64,000 bases of DNA from Tomitella biformata AHU 1821 (GTDB lineage: Bacteria > Actinomycetota > Actinomycetes > Mycobacteriales > Mycobacteriaceae), in contig NZ_BAVQ01000016.1 of NCBI RefSeq assembly GCF_000524475.1, forward strand, positions 1 to 64,000, written 5' to 3'. Below are positions 55,499-63,134 of the stretch, in pieces. A program made the position numbers and the translations under genes. Numbering within the stretch: position 1 is the stretch's first letter; every line of letters begins with the position of its first letter. The notes under the pieces are model-generated. The model saw only the letters and a list, made by a program, of their open reading frames with translations. It made no database searches and had not been told where the DNA came from.

Positions 55499-56431
55499 AT
55501 GTCCGCCGAGCTGTCCCCGAGCCGTTCCCAGCGCGTCGCCGTGCCGCTCACCCCGGCCGCGATTTTCCTCGTCGCGACCATCGACGACGGCGGCGAGGAC
55601 CGCGTCCGCGCGCTGCTCAAGAACGTGCACGGCATGGAGCGCGCCGTGTCCTTCCGGCTGCCCAGCGCCAGCCTGGATCTGGTCACCGCTATCGGCTCGG
55701 CGGCGTGGGACCGGCTCTTCGACGGTCCCCGGCCCTCGTTGCTCCGCGAGTTCCCCGCGCTGCGCGGCGGCGTCCACACCGCCCCGTCGACCCCGGGCGA
55801 CCTGCTCTTCCACCTGCGGGCGATGAGCCTGGACGCGTGCTTCGAGTTGGCGCACCAGATCCTCACGGAGCTCGCCGGCGCGGTCACCGTGGCCGAGGAG
55901 GTGCACGGCTTCCGGTACCTCGAGGACCGCGACCTCATCGGCTTCGTCGACGGCACCGAGAACCCGACGGGCCCGGGCGCCGTCGCCGCGGTCACGATCG
56001 GCTCGGCGGACCCGACGTTCGCGGGCGGCAGCTATGTCCACACCCAGCGCTATGTCCACAATATGCCGGCCTGGGCGGCTGTTCCCGTCCCCGAGCAGGA
56101 GCGGGTGATCGGGCGCAGCAAGGCCGACGACGTCGAGATGGCCGCAGACGTCAAGCCCGCCAACTCGCATGTGGCGCTCAACGCACTCAAGGACGAGGAT
56201 GGCGCCGACCTCGAGATCCTGCGCGCGAACATGCCCTATGGGCGCCTCGGCGGCGAGATGGGCACGTTCTTCATCGGCTACTGCGCCACCCCCGCGATCA
56301 CCGAGAAGATGCTGGCGAACATGTTCCTCGGCGACCCAGTCGGCAACCACGACCGGCTGCTGGACTTCTCCACCGCCGTGACCGGCTGCGCATTCTTCGC
56401 CCCCAGCGCGGACTTCTTCGAGGCTCTGTAG
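55499..56431 (+). CDS. DyP-type heme peroxidase, free (no targeting tail)
   Basis: A 310-residue dye-decolorising peroxidase. It shows GFVDGTENP (distal Asp), the proximal heme His in PANSHVAL, and the Arg-containing MPYGR. It oxidises dyes or phenols with hydrogen peroxide. It ends ...SADFFEAL and lacks the encapsulin-binding tail found in the second DyP, so it is probably cytosolic. ATG 55499 follows GGAG. It lies divergent from purL. Confidence 0.93.
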   Translation: MSAELSPSRSQRVAVPLTPAAIFLVATIDDGGEDRVRALLKNVHGMERAVSFRLPSASLDLVTAIGSAAWDRLFDGPRPSLLREFPALRGGVHTAPSTPGDLLFHLRAMSLDACFELAHQILTELAGAVTVAEEVHGFRYLEDRDLIGFVDGTENPTGPGAVAAVTIGSADPTFAGGSYVHTQRYVHNMPAWAAVPVPEQERVIGRSKADDVEMAADVKPANSHVALNALKDEDGADLEILRANMPYGRLGGEMGTFFIGYCATPAITEKMLANMFLGDPVGNHDRLLDFSTAVTGCAFFAPSADFFEAL

Positions 56432-56537
56432 CGACGCTGCCGGCCGCGGGCCCGTCGAGGTCGCCGCTAACTCTTCGAAGTCGCCGCGGTTGTCTAGAGA
56501 GGCCGCGGTTGCATCCACAGCCTCTCCGCGAAGCCGC

Positions 56538-56594
56538 GGTGAACTCGCGTGACGGGGGTGAACTCGCGTGACGGGGGTGAACTCGCGTGACGGG
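56538..56594. repeat. Three perfect 19-bp tandem repeats
   Basis: GGTGAACTCGCGTGACGGG occurs three times in a row between the free DyP gene and the aminopeptidase gene, with no spacers. Flanking DNA (56459-56540) carries related GCCGCGGT words. No coding sense is evident. Confidence 0.9.
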
Positions 56595-56607
56595 AGCGCC
56601 GGGGCGG

Positions 56608-57915
56608 CTAGGGCGTGAGGAACGCCGCCAGCGCGTCGGCGTACATCGACACATCGGCGGAGCCCATGAGCTCGCGCGCGGAGTGCATCGCCAGCTGCGG
56701 CGCGCCGACGTCCACGGTGGTGATGCCCGTGCGCGATGCCGTGATGGGGCCGATGGTCGAGCCACAGGGCAGGTCCGCGCGGTGCACATAGCGCTGCAGC
56801 GGCACCCCGGCCCGATCGCAGGCGAGCGCGAACTCGGCGGCGCCCGTCGCGTCGCTGGCATAGCGCAGATTCTGGTTGACCTTGAGCACTGGCCCGCCGC
56901 CCACCCTGATGGTGTGCGCGGGCTCGTGGCGGTCCGGGTAGTTCGGGTGTGTCGCGTGCGCCATGTCGCCCGACGCGCACATCGAGCCGGCGAGCGCGCG
57001 CAGATACTCGTCGCGGCCGCCACCACGTCCCAGCACGACGCGTTCCAGCGTCGTGTTCAACAGCTCCGAGAACGCGCCGCGGGCGGACATGCTGCCGACC
57101 TCCTCGTGGTCGAATAGCACCAGCACCGGGTCGGCCTCCGTCTGCCGGTCCAGCGCGGAGAGCAGCGCCTGCAGGCCCGCGTAGCAGGTTGCCAGATTGT
57201 CCAGCCGCGGCGCGCTGACCAGGTCTTCACCGAGCCCGACGACGGCGCTTGGCACGAGGTCGTGGGTCATCAGCTCCCAGCCCAGCACGGCGTCCGGCTC
57301 CACCCCCACCTCGTCGGCGAGGTAGCCGAGGAACTGTTTCGGCGCGCGCCCGAGGCCCCAGATGGCGTTGAGGTGGCGCTGTGGGTTCAGCTCGACGCCC
57401 TTGCGCACTTCCGCCAGGTGGATGGCCAGCTGCGGGACCCGCAGGATCGGCTTGTCGATGCGGACGAGGCGGTGCTCGATCCGCTCCCCCGCGCGCACCG
57501 CGAGCCGCCCGGAGATGCCGAGGTCGCGGTCCAGCCAGGAGTTCAGCCACGCGCCGCCGTAGGGCTCGAGGCCTACCATCTGCCAGTCCGCGGAGTTGAG
57601 GTCCGGGTGTTGCTTGACCCGCAGGTTGGGGCTGTCGGTGTGCGCGCCGATGATCCGGAACGGGCGAGCGGGCCACCCCTCCTCGGTGGCCCAGGCGATC
57701 AGAGAGCCGCCGCGGATCAGGAAATATCGTCCCGCCGCCGCCGGCCACTCCTGCGTCTCCGTCAGCTCGGTGAAGCCGTTATCCCGCAGTTGCGCGGCGA
57801 CCGTCTCGCATGCGTGGAACGGCGATGGCGACGCGTCGATGAACGCGCATAGCCCCTCTGCGCTGGCGGCAGTCAGATTCTGGCCAGGCGTGGGCTGCGG
57901 GGAGGTGGTTGGCAT
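56608..57915 (-). CDS. M18 family aminopeptidase (PepC-like)
   Basis: A 435-residue aspartyl aminopeptidase-like zinc enzyme. Metal ligands appear in [41 protein letters not shown] and [11 protein letters not shown]. It removes N-terminal residues from peptides. The start ATG 57915 ([11 protein letters not shown]) was selected from a longer frame. The homologous gene lies beside DyP in mycobacteria (Rv0800). Confidence 0.94.
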   Translation of the reverse strand: MPTTSPQPTPGQNLTAASAEGLCAFIDASPSPFHACETVAAQLRDNGFTELTETQEWPAAAGRYFLIRGGSLIAWATEEGWPARPFRIIGAHTDSPNLRVKQHPDLNSADWQMVGLEPYGGAWLNSWLDRDLGISGRLAVRAGERIEHRLVRIDKPILRVPQLAIHLAEVRKGVELNPQRHLNAIWGLGRAPKQFLGYLADEVGVEPDAVLGWELMTHDLVPSAVVGLGEDLVSAPRLDNLATCYAGLQALLSALDRQTEADPVLVLFDHEEVGSMSARGAFSELLNTTLERVVLGRGGGRDEYLRALAGSMCASGDMAHATHPNYPDRHEPAHTIRVGGGPVLKVNQNLRYASDATGAAEFALACDRAGVPLQRYVHRADLPCGSTIGPITASRTGITTVDVGAPQLAMHSARELMGSADVSMYADALAAFLTP

Positions 57916-57922
57916 GGTCGCA

Positions 57923-58687
57923 TCATGACAGGCCGGGGTCCACGTCACAACGACATGGCACCTCCACGTCAGAGCCCTCCACGTCGGAGCCCTCGCCGCC
58001 GGCCTGGCGCAGGCGGACGCAGCAGTACCCGTCCTCGGGGTCGAGGTCGGCACGGTAGTCCGCGGCGCCAATCCCGTCGACGACGCCGTCGAGCAGGTCC
58101 AGGTTCATCCCGCAGACCAGCTCGGTGTGCTGCGCGGCGAGCGCGTGGAACGGGCAGTTCCCGAGGCGGATAACGTCGGCCTCCACCCGCGGCTCGAAGC
58201 CGAAGCGGGCGAGGCAGCCCAGCAGGTCCCCGCCCCGCGCGTCGACCCCGATCTCGCGGCCGAGCTCGCGTGCCCGACGGCTCAGGATGGTGCTGGGCGA
58301 CTCCCCGCCCGCGGCCCTGTCCGCCTCGACGATGGTGCCGACAAGCAGTTGGCCCATCAGCTCGTACTGCCGGCCGGGCAGGCTCACCTCGATCTCCCGG
58401 TCTGAGCGGCGATAGAGCTTCGACGGCCGCCCAGACCCCGGCCCGGTGCGTCCGGTGAGCCGGGCGAATTCGGCAGTCAGCAGCCCCTCATCGACCAGTT
58501 TGTCGAGGTGGAACGCGGCGGTGGACCTGGTCAGGCCCAGCGCCTCGGCCGCCTCGTCGCGCCCCACCGGGGCCCGCCGCTCCTCGACATAGTCGTAGAG
58601 CCGACGGCGGACGGGCTCGTCGAGCGCCGCGATCGCCGACACGTCACCGCGTTGCAGATTCGCGCTTGCCTTCCGCTGGTATTCCAT
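57923..58687 (-). CDS. Winged-helix regulator with Cys-rich sensor domain
   Basis: A 254-residue regulator. An ArsR/DeoR-like winged helix fills residues 10-80 ([39 protein letters not shown]). The C-terminal domain has [25 protein letters not shown] and EVPCRC, giving six Cys in all. This resembles the MetOD1/SufR-like group that can bind an Fe-S cluster or metal. It is divergent from the DoxX-like/folE genes and probably represses them. ATG 58687 is chosen because GAGGG lies just upstream. Confidence 0.8.
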   Translation of the reverse strand: MEYQRKASANLQRGDVSAIAALDEPVRRRLYDYVEERRAPVGRDEAAEALGLTRSTAAFHLDKLVDEGLLTAEFARLTGRTGPGSGRPSKLYRRSDREIEVSLPGRQYELMGQLLVGTIVEADRAAGGESPSTILSRRARELGREIGVDARGGDLLGCLARFGFEPRVEADVIRLGNCPFHALAAQHTELVCGMNLDLLDGVVDGIGAADYRADLDPEDGYCCVRLRQAGGEGSDVEGSDVEVPCRCDVDPGLS

Positions 58688-58713
58688 GTCCATCCCTCGA
58701 TTGTAAAACATAA

Positions 58714-58748
58714 TCCGGTTGACGAAACCTCCGGAAAGGTTCTAACAT
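58714..58748 (+). promoter_or_regulatory. Promoter and candidate operator of the DoxX-like/folE pair
   Basis: A -35 TTGACG (58719-58724), 18-base spacer and -10 TAACAT (58743-58748). The -35 lies in a dyad: TCCGG (58714-58718) and CCGGA (58731-58735), with GGTT and AACC inside. The divergent regulator probably binds here. Confidence 0.6.
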
Positions 58749-58779
58749 CAATATTAACCACTTTTAGAAAGGAACCGTC

Positions 58780-59292
58780 ATGACCAGCACTGACAGGCCC
58801 TCCATCTCCACCCTGAGGTCCGACCCGGGATATGCGGCGTTCTTCGTACTCCGCTCGGTCTTCGTAGTCGCCCCGATCCTTTTCGGCCTCGACAAGTTCT
58901 TCAACCTCATGACCGACTGGCCGCATTACCTGGTGCCGTGGATTGACACCGCCCTGCCAGGTGACGCGCAAACGGGGATGTACATCATCGGCGTCATCGA
59001 GATCGTCGCCGGCCTGCTCGTCGCCGTCGCCCCTCGCATCGGCGCCTGGGTCGTCTCCCTGTGGCTGGCCGGGATCATCGTCAACCTCGTCACGTTCTCA
59101 GCGTTTTACACGCTGTCCGATTACGACATCGGATTCCGGATGTATGACGTGGCGCTGCGCGACTTCGGCCTCCTTATCGGCGCCGTCGCTCTTGGGCTCC
59201 TCGCCAACAAGTACGCGGCGAACACCATCGGGCTGACCAATAACCACAAGGCCGTAGGTCAGGTCACCACCAGTGCGACCGCCGCCTCATGA
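58780..59292 (+). CDS. DoxX-like membrane protein
   Basis: A 170-residue protein with four membrane segments (FFVLRSVFVVAPILFGLDKFF, MYIIGVIEIVAGLLVAVAP, WVVSLWLAGIIVNLVTFSAFY and DFGLLIGAVALGLLA). This is the DoxX/DUF-type four-helix layout linked to redox or thiol stress. AGAAAGGA precedes ATG 58780. The stop overlaps the folE start by four bases (ATGA), so the two are coupled. Confidence 0.75.
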   Translation: MTSTDRPSISTLRSDPGYAAFFVLRSVFVVAPILFGLDKFFNLMTDWPHYLVPWIDTALPGDAQTGMYIIGVIEIVAGLLVAVAPRIGAWVVSLWLAGIIVNLVTFSAFYTLSDYDIGFRMYDVALRDFGLLIGAVALGLLANKYAANTIGLTNNHKAVGQVTTSATAAS

Positions 59293-59927
59293 CCATCAAC
59301 ACAGCGGCTCAGGCTCCACGCCACCCGACGGAGCCTGCGGCCGCGGCCACCAGCGCCGAGGTCATCCGTCCGGACAGCCGCATCGACCTGCGCGCCGCCG
59401 AACGGGCGATGAGCGATCTCCTCCTCGCGCTCGGCAGGGACCCAGGCGATCCGCATGTGGTGGACACGCCCCGCCGCGTCGCGCGCTACTTCCGCGAGAT
59501 GTTGGAGCCCGCGACGTTCACCCTGACCACATTCCCGAACGACGGCGAATATCACGACATGGTCCTCGTCCGCGATATCGAGTTCACATCGCTGTGCCAA
59601 CACCATCTGGTCCCCTTCCGTGGCATCGCGCACGTGGCGTACCTCCCGGGCGAGCGGGTGGTGGGACTGTCCAAGTTGGCGCGGGTCGTCGACCATTTCG
59701 CCCGCGACCTGCAGACACAGGAGCGGCTGACCACACAGATCGCGGACTTCCTCCAAGAGCGTCTGCAGGCCGACGGCGTGGCCGTGCAGTTGGAGGCCGA
59801 GCACCTGTGCATGTCCATGCGCGGCGTGCGATCTGCCAGCGCCCGCACCACAACGTGTGCGCTACGTGGCCAGCTGGACACCAACCCGACCCTTCGAGGG
59901 GAGTTCCGCGCAGCGGTCAGACCTTGA
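59289..59927 (+). CDS. folE: GTP cyclohydrolase I FolE
   Basis: A 212-residue enzyme making dihydroneopterin triphosphate from GTP, the first step of folate synthesis. It has the zinc and catalytic motifs FTSLCQHHLVPFRGIAHVAYLP (Cys, His) and EAEHLCMSMRGVR (Cys). The position is not the usual ftsH-folE-folP locus, so this is probably a second, regulated copy; I cannot see the rest of the genome. It is coupled to the DoxX-like gene and lies 81 bases before the DyP-encapsulin operon. Confidence 0.94.
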   Translation: MTINTAAQAPRHPTEPAAAATSAEVIRPDSRIDLRAAERAMSDLLLALGRDPGDPHVVDTPRRVARYFREMLEPATFTLTTFPNDGEYHDMVLVRDIEFTSLCQHHLVPFRGIAHVAYLPGERVVGLSKLARVVDHFARDLQTQERLTTQIADFLQERLQADGVAVQLEAEHLCMSMRGVRSASARTTTCALRGQLDTNPTLRGEFRAAVRP

Positions 59928-60008
59928 CCACCGGACCCGCGACAATTGTCAGGGGGTTCCCCTAGTGTGGGCGTGGCGAGTTAACACACCGACTGCAAGG
60001 GGAACTGA

Positions 60009-61082
60009 ATGGCAGACCCGCAATCCGGGACCACGGCGCAGTCCTTGTCCGCACGGCAGCAGGCCGCGATACCGCAGGCGGTCACGACGGCTCTGACGCC
60101 GGCGGCAATCTTCCTGGTCGTGACAGTTGAGAGCGGCGGCGAGGATGCCGTCCGCGACCTGCTACCCACGCTGGCGAGCCTGCGCAAGACCTCCGGGTTC
60201 CGCGTTCCCGAGGCGGAGCTCGAGGTCGTGGTCGGCATCGGCGCACGGCTCTGGCCCCGCCTATTCTCCGCCGTGCCGCCGGCCGAGCTGCACCCGTTCA
60301 CCCCGCTCGACGGCGACCGGCACAGCGCCCCGAGCACCCCCGGGGACCTGCTGTTCCACCTCCGCGCGAACAGCCTCGACGCGTGCTACGCCCTAGCCAC
60401 GCAGATCATGGGCAAGCTGCGCGGCAATGCCACCGTCATTGACGAGGTGCACGGTTTCCGGTACTTCGACCGCCGCGACCTGCTGGGCTTCGTCGACGGC
60501 ACCGAGAATCCCGACGGGCAGGCCGCGGTCGACGCCACCACCATCGGCGATGAGGATCCGCAGTACCGGAGCGGCAGCTACGTCATCGTGCAGAAGTACC
60601 TGCACGATATGTCCGCCTGGGATGCCCTCTCCATCGACGAGCAGCAACGCGTGATCGGCCGCACCAAAGCCGACGATGTCGAGTTCGACGATCCGCCGGC
60701 AAACTCCCATGTGGCGCTCAACAGCGACATCACCGATGACGCCGGCAACGACCTGGATATCCTCCGCGTGAACATGCCGTTCGGGTCGATTGGGGAGGAT
60801 GAGCACGGCACCTATTTCATCGGCTATGCGGCGCGCGCCGACACCATCGAGCGCATGCTGCGCAACATGTTCCTGGGCGATCCGCCCGGCAATTACGACC
60901 GGATCCTTGACTTCTCCACCGCGGTCACCGGCAGCCTCTACTTCGTGCCCACGGTGGATTTCCTAGACAAGCTTCCGCCCGCCCCGGGCACCTCGGACGC
61001 ACCTGAGGCCAGCTCGGCCAGCACTCCCCCATCCGACGGTTCCCTGGGAATCGGCAGCCTGAGAAGGAGCACCAACCGATGA
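60009..61082 (+). CDS. DyP-type peroxidase with encapsulin cargo-loading peptide
   Basis: A 357-residue DyP peroxidase. It has GFVDGTENP, proximal His in PANSHVALN and MPFGS in place of MPYGR. After the core, a flexible Pro/Ser/Ala linker (about residues 320-340) leads to DGSLGIGSLRRSTNR, the encapsulin cargo-loading peptide. The enzyme is thus packed inside the shell. The stop overlaps the encapsulin ATG (61079-61082, ATGA). Compared with the free DyP at 55499 it is 47 residues longer, almost all tail. Confidence 0.96.
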   Translation: MADPQSGTTAQSLSARQQAAIPQAVTTALTPAAIFLVVTVESGGEDAVRDLLPTLASLRKTSGFRVPEAELEVVVGIGARLWPRLFSAVPPAELHPFTPLDGDRHSAPSTPGDLLFHLRANSLDACYALATQIMGKLRGNATVIDEVHGFRYFDRRDLLGFVDGTENPDGQAAVDATTIGDEDPQYRSGSYVIVQKYLHDMSAWDALSIDEQQRVIGRTKADDVEFDDPPANSHVALNSDITDDAGNDLDILRVNMPFGSIGEDEHGTYFIGYAARADTIERMLRNMFLGDPPGNYDRILDFSTAVTGSLYFVPTVDFLDKLPPAPGTSDAPEASSASTPPSDGSLGIGSLRRSTNR

Positions 61083-61876
61083 ACAACCTGCACCGCGACC
61101 TGGCCCCCATCACCCCGGCCGCCTGGGCCGAGATCGAGGAAGAGGCGAGCCGCACGTTCAAGCGGAACATCGCCGGCCGTCGCATCGTGGACGTGGTGGG
61201 CCCGGCCGGGTTCGAGCTGGCCGCCATCGGCACCGGCCACACCGCCGCCATCGACGCCCCCACCGAGGGCGTCCAGGCCCGCTTGCGCACCGCCCAGCCT
61301 GTCGTGGAGTTACGGGTGCCCTTCACCGTGACCCGCGCCGCAGTCGACAACGTAGAGCGCGGCGCGAAGGACTCCGACTGGGATCCAGTGAAGGAGGCCG
61401 CCACCACGATGGCGCTGAGCGAGGACCGCGCGATCTTCGAGGGCTACGCGGCCGCCCAGATCACCGGCATCAAGCAGGCGTCCTCACATGATGTGCTGGC
61501 ACTCCCGACCGATCCGCTCGACGCGCCGAATGCCCTGGCCCAGGCCCTGACCAAGCTGCGACTGGCCGGAGTGGACGGCCCCTACTCGGTGCTGCTCGAC
61601 GCCGAGGCGTACACCCTCGTGAGCGAGACCTCCGACCACGGGTATCCGGTGCGTGATCAGCTCGACCGCCAGATCGAGGGCGACATCATCTGGGCTCCGG
61701 GCATGGACGGCGCGCTGGTGGTGACCACCCGCGGCGGGGACTTCGAACTGCAGATCGGGCAGGACCTGTCCATCGGCTACACCTCGCACGACGCAGAGAG
61801 CATCGAGCTGTACCTCCAGGAGACGTTGACGTTCATCGTCTACTCGGACGAGGCTGCGGTCCCGCTCACCCGCTGA
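61079..61876 (+). CDS. Encapsulin shell protein (family 1, CFP29/linocin type)
   Basis: A 265-residue shell protein with HK97 fold. It starts MNNLHRDLAPITPAAWAEIEEEA, then GRRIVDVVGPAGFELAAIGTG, and ends FIVYSDEAAVPLTR. Family 1 encapsulins of this size form 60-subunit, about 24 nm cages. It is translationally coupled to the DyP cargo gene, so shell and cargo are made together. A strong terminator follows. Confidence 0.97.
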   Translation: MNNLHRDLAPITPAAWAEIEEEASRTFKRNIAGRRIVDVVGPAGFELAAIGTGHTAAIDAPTEGVQARLRTAQPVVELRVPFTVTRAAVDNVERGAKDSDWDPVKEAATTMALSEDRAIFEGYAAAQITGIKQASSHDVLALPTDPLDAPNALAQALTKLRLAGVDGPYSVLLDAEAYTLVSETSDHGYPVRDQLDRQIEGDIIWAPGMDGALVVTTRGGDFELQIGQDLSIGYTSHDAESIELYLQETLTFIVYSDEAAVPLTR

Positions 61877-61895
61877 GCTGGGACCGCGCGATCGA

Positions 61896-61942
61896 ACGGC
61901 CCGCAGAACTCGACGCATCACGCACCGAGTTCTGCGGGCCGT
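61896..61942 (+). terminator. Terminator of the DyP-encapsulin operon
   Basis: A perfect 17-bp stem (ACGGCCCGCAGAACTCG at 61896-61912 with its complement at 61926-61942) around a 13-base loop. Confidence 0.85.
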
Positions 61943-61977
61943 ATCCGTCTGCCACCGACCGGTCATCGACACCGCGA

Positions 61978-62007
61978 TTGGTCACTTAGGCAACCCTCAA
62001 TTAACAT
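61978..62007 (+). promoter_or_regulatory. Promoter with IdeR/DtxR-like iron box
   Basis: A -35 TTGGTC (61978-61983), 18-base spacer and -10 TAACAT (62002-62007). The spacer and -10 hold TTAGGCAACCCTCAATTAA (61986-62004), which matches 12 of 19 positions of the DtxR/IdeR consensus TTAGGTTAGGCTAACCTAA. Iron-dependent repression of the uptake genes is likely. Confidence 0.6.
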
Positions 62008-62087
62008 CTCTCCTCGGTGCTCGTCTCCTGCCTCGACAGGCCGCTCGGGTCGCCACCCCTGCCCTGCCCGACGAAGGACGACCACCC

Positions 62088-63134
62088 ATGCGAAAATCCA
62101 TCCGCGCAGCCGGCGCGCTCGCCGCCCTCACCGTGGCCGGCAGCCTGCTCGTCGCCTGCGGCGCATCCGAGACCGTCCAGGAGCGCGCGGCCACCGCCGG
62201 CGAGGGCTCCACCAGCTACCCGCTGACGCTCGAGAACTGCGGCGAGACCGTGACCGTCGACGCGGCCCCGCAGCGCGTCGTCTCCCTGGACCAGAACTCC
62301 ACGGAGATCCTGCTGTCCCTCGGCCTCGAGGACCGTTTGGTCGGCTCCGCGGCCTGGACGGACCCGATCCGCGAGAACCTGGCCGCGGCGAACTCCGCCG
62401 TGCCCCGGCTGTCCGACAACGCGCCCACCTACGAGGTGGTCTTGGACACGGATCCGGACTTCATCACCGCATCGTTCGGCCGCCACTTCAAGCAGGGTGG
62501 CGTGGCGGAGCGGACTCGATTGGCGGAGACCGGCATCGAGACATACCTGTCCCCCACCGACTGCGACAACGGCCTGAGCGTCAACGGCGGCAACACCCGC
62601 ACGACGCCCCTGACCATGGACACGCTCTACCTGGAGATCGCCGAGCTCGCGGAGATCTTCGACGTGCAGGAGCGCGGCGCCGAGTTCATCAGCGAGCTCC
62701 AGGGCCGGATGGCCGCCGCGACCGGAGTAATCGACGCGTCGGACGTCAGCATGGCGTTCTGGTTCGCCGACACCAAGAGCCCGTACATCGCGGGCGGACT
62801 CGGTTCGGCCAGCCTGCTGGCCACGTCCGTCGGCGCGACCAACGTGTTCGCCGCGACCGCCGACGACTGGCCCGCGGTGGGCTGGGAGACCATGGTCGAC
62901 ATGGACCCCGACGTCCTCGTCCTCGGCGACCTCGCCCGCAACCGTTTCCCCGGCGACCTCCTCGCGGACAAGATCGCGTTCCTCGAGTCCGACCCGCTGA
63001 CCATGACGATGCCCGCCGTGCAGAACAAGCGGTACATCTCGCTCCACGGCGCGGAGATGAACCCCTCCATCCGCACCGTCGACGGCGCCGAGAAGATGGC
63101 GTCCGGCCTCCAGGAGCTGGGACTGGGCTCCTGA
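62088..63134 (+). CDS. ABC transporter substrate-binding lipoprotein (iron-siderophore type)
   Basis: A 348-residue periplasmic binding protein of the FepB/BtuF class. It has a lipoprotein signal (RAAGALAALTVAGSLLVACGAS; lipidated Cys near residue 24). The class III helix-backbone fold shows APQRVVSLDQNSTEILLSLGLEDRLVGSA and NRFPGDLLADKIAFLES. The ligand may be a ferric siderophore, heme, cobalamin or related cofactor. The iron box upstream favours iron. Confidence 0.85.
   Translation: MRKSIRAAGALAALTVAGSLLVACGASETVQERAATAGEGSTSYPLTLENCGETVTVDAAPQRVVSLDQNSTEILLSLGLEDRLVGSAAWTDPIRENLAAANSAVPRLSDNAPTYEVVLDTDPDFITASFGRHFKQGGVAERTRLAETGIETYLSPTDCDNGLSVNGGNTRTTPLTMDTLYLEIAELAEIFDVQERGAEFISELQGRMAAATGVIDASDVSMAFWFADTKSPYIAGGLGSASLLATSVGATNVFAATADDWPAVGWETMVDMDPDVLVLGDLARNRFPGDLLADKIAFLESDPLTMTMPAVQNKRYISLHGAEMNPSIRTVDGAEKMASGLQELGLGS

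Noticed and set aside
56538-56594. Possible CRISPR array
   Set aside because: The three repeats are directly adjacent with no spacers and there are no cas genes nearby.
59941-60008. Iron box or riboswitch upstream of the encapsulated DyP
   Set aside because: A short palindrome (GACAATTGTC) and GGGGGTTCCCC are present, but neither matches a regulator site that I can name.
60940-61060. Linker of the DyP read as a separate small gene or frameshift
   Set aside because: The frame is continuous through the linker into the cargo-loading peptide, as expected for a flexible tether.
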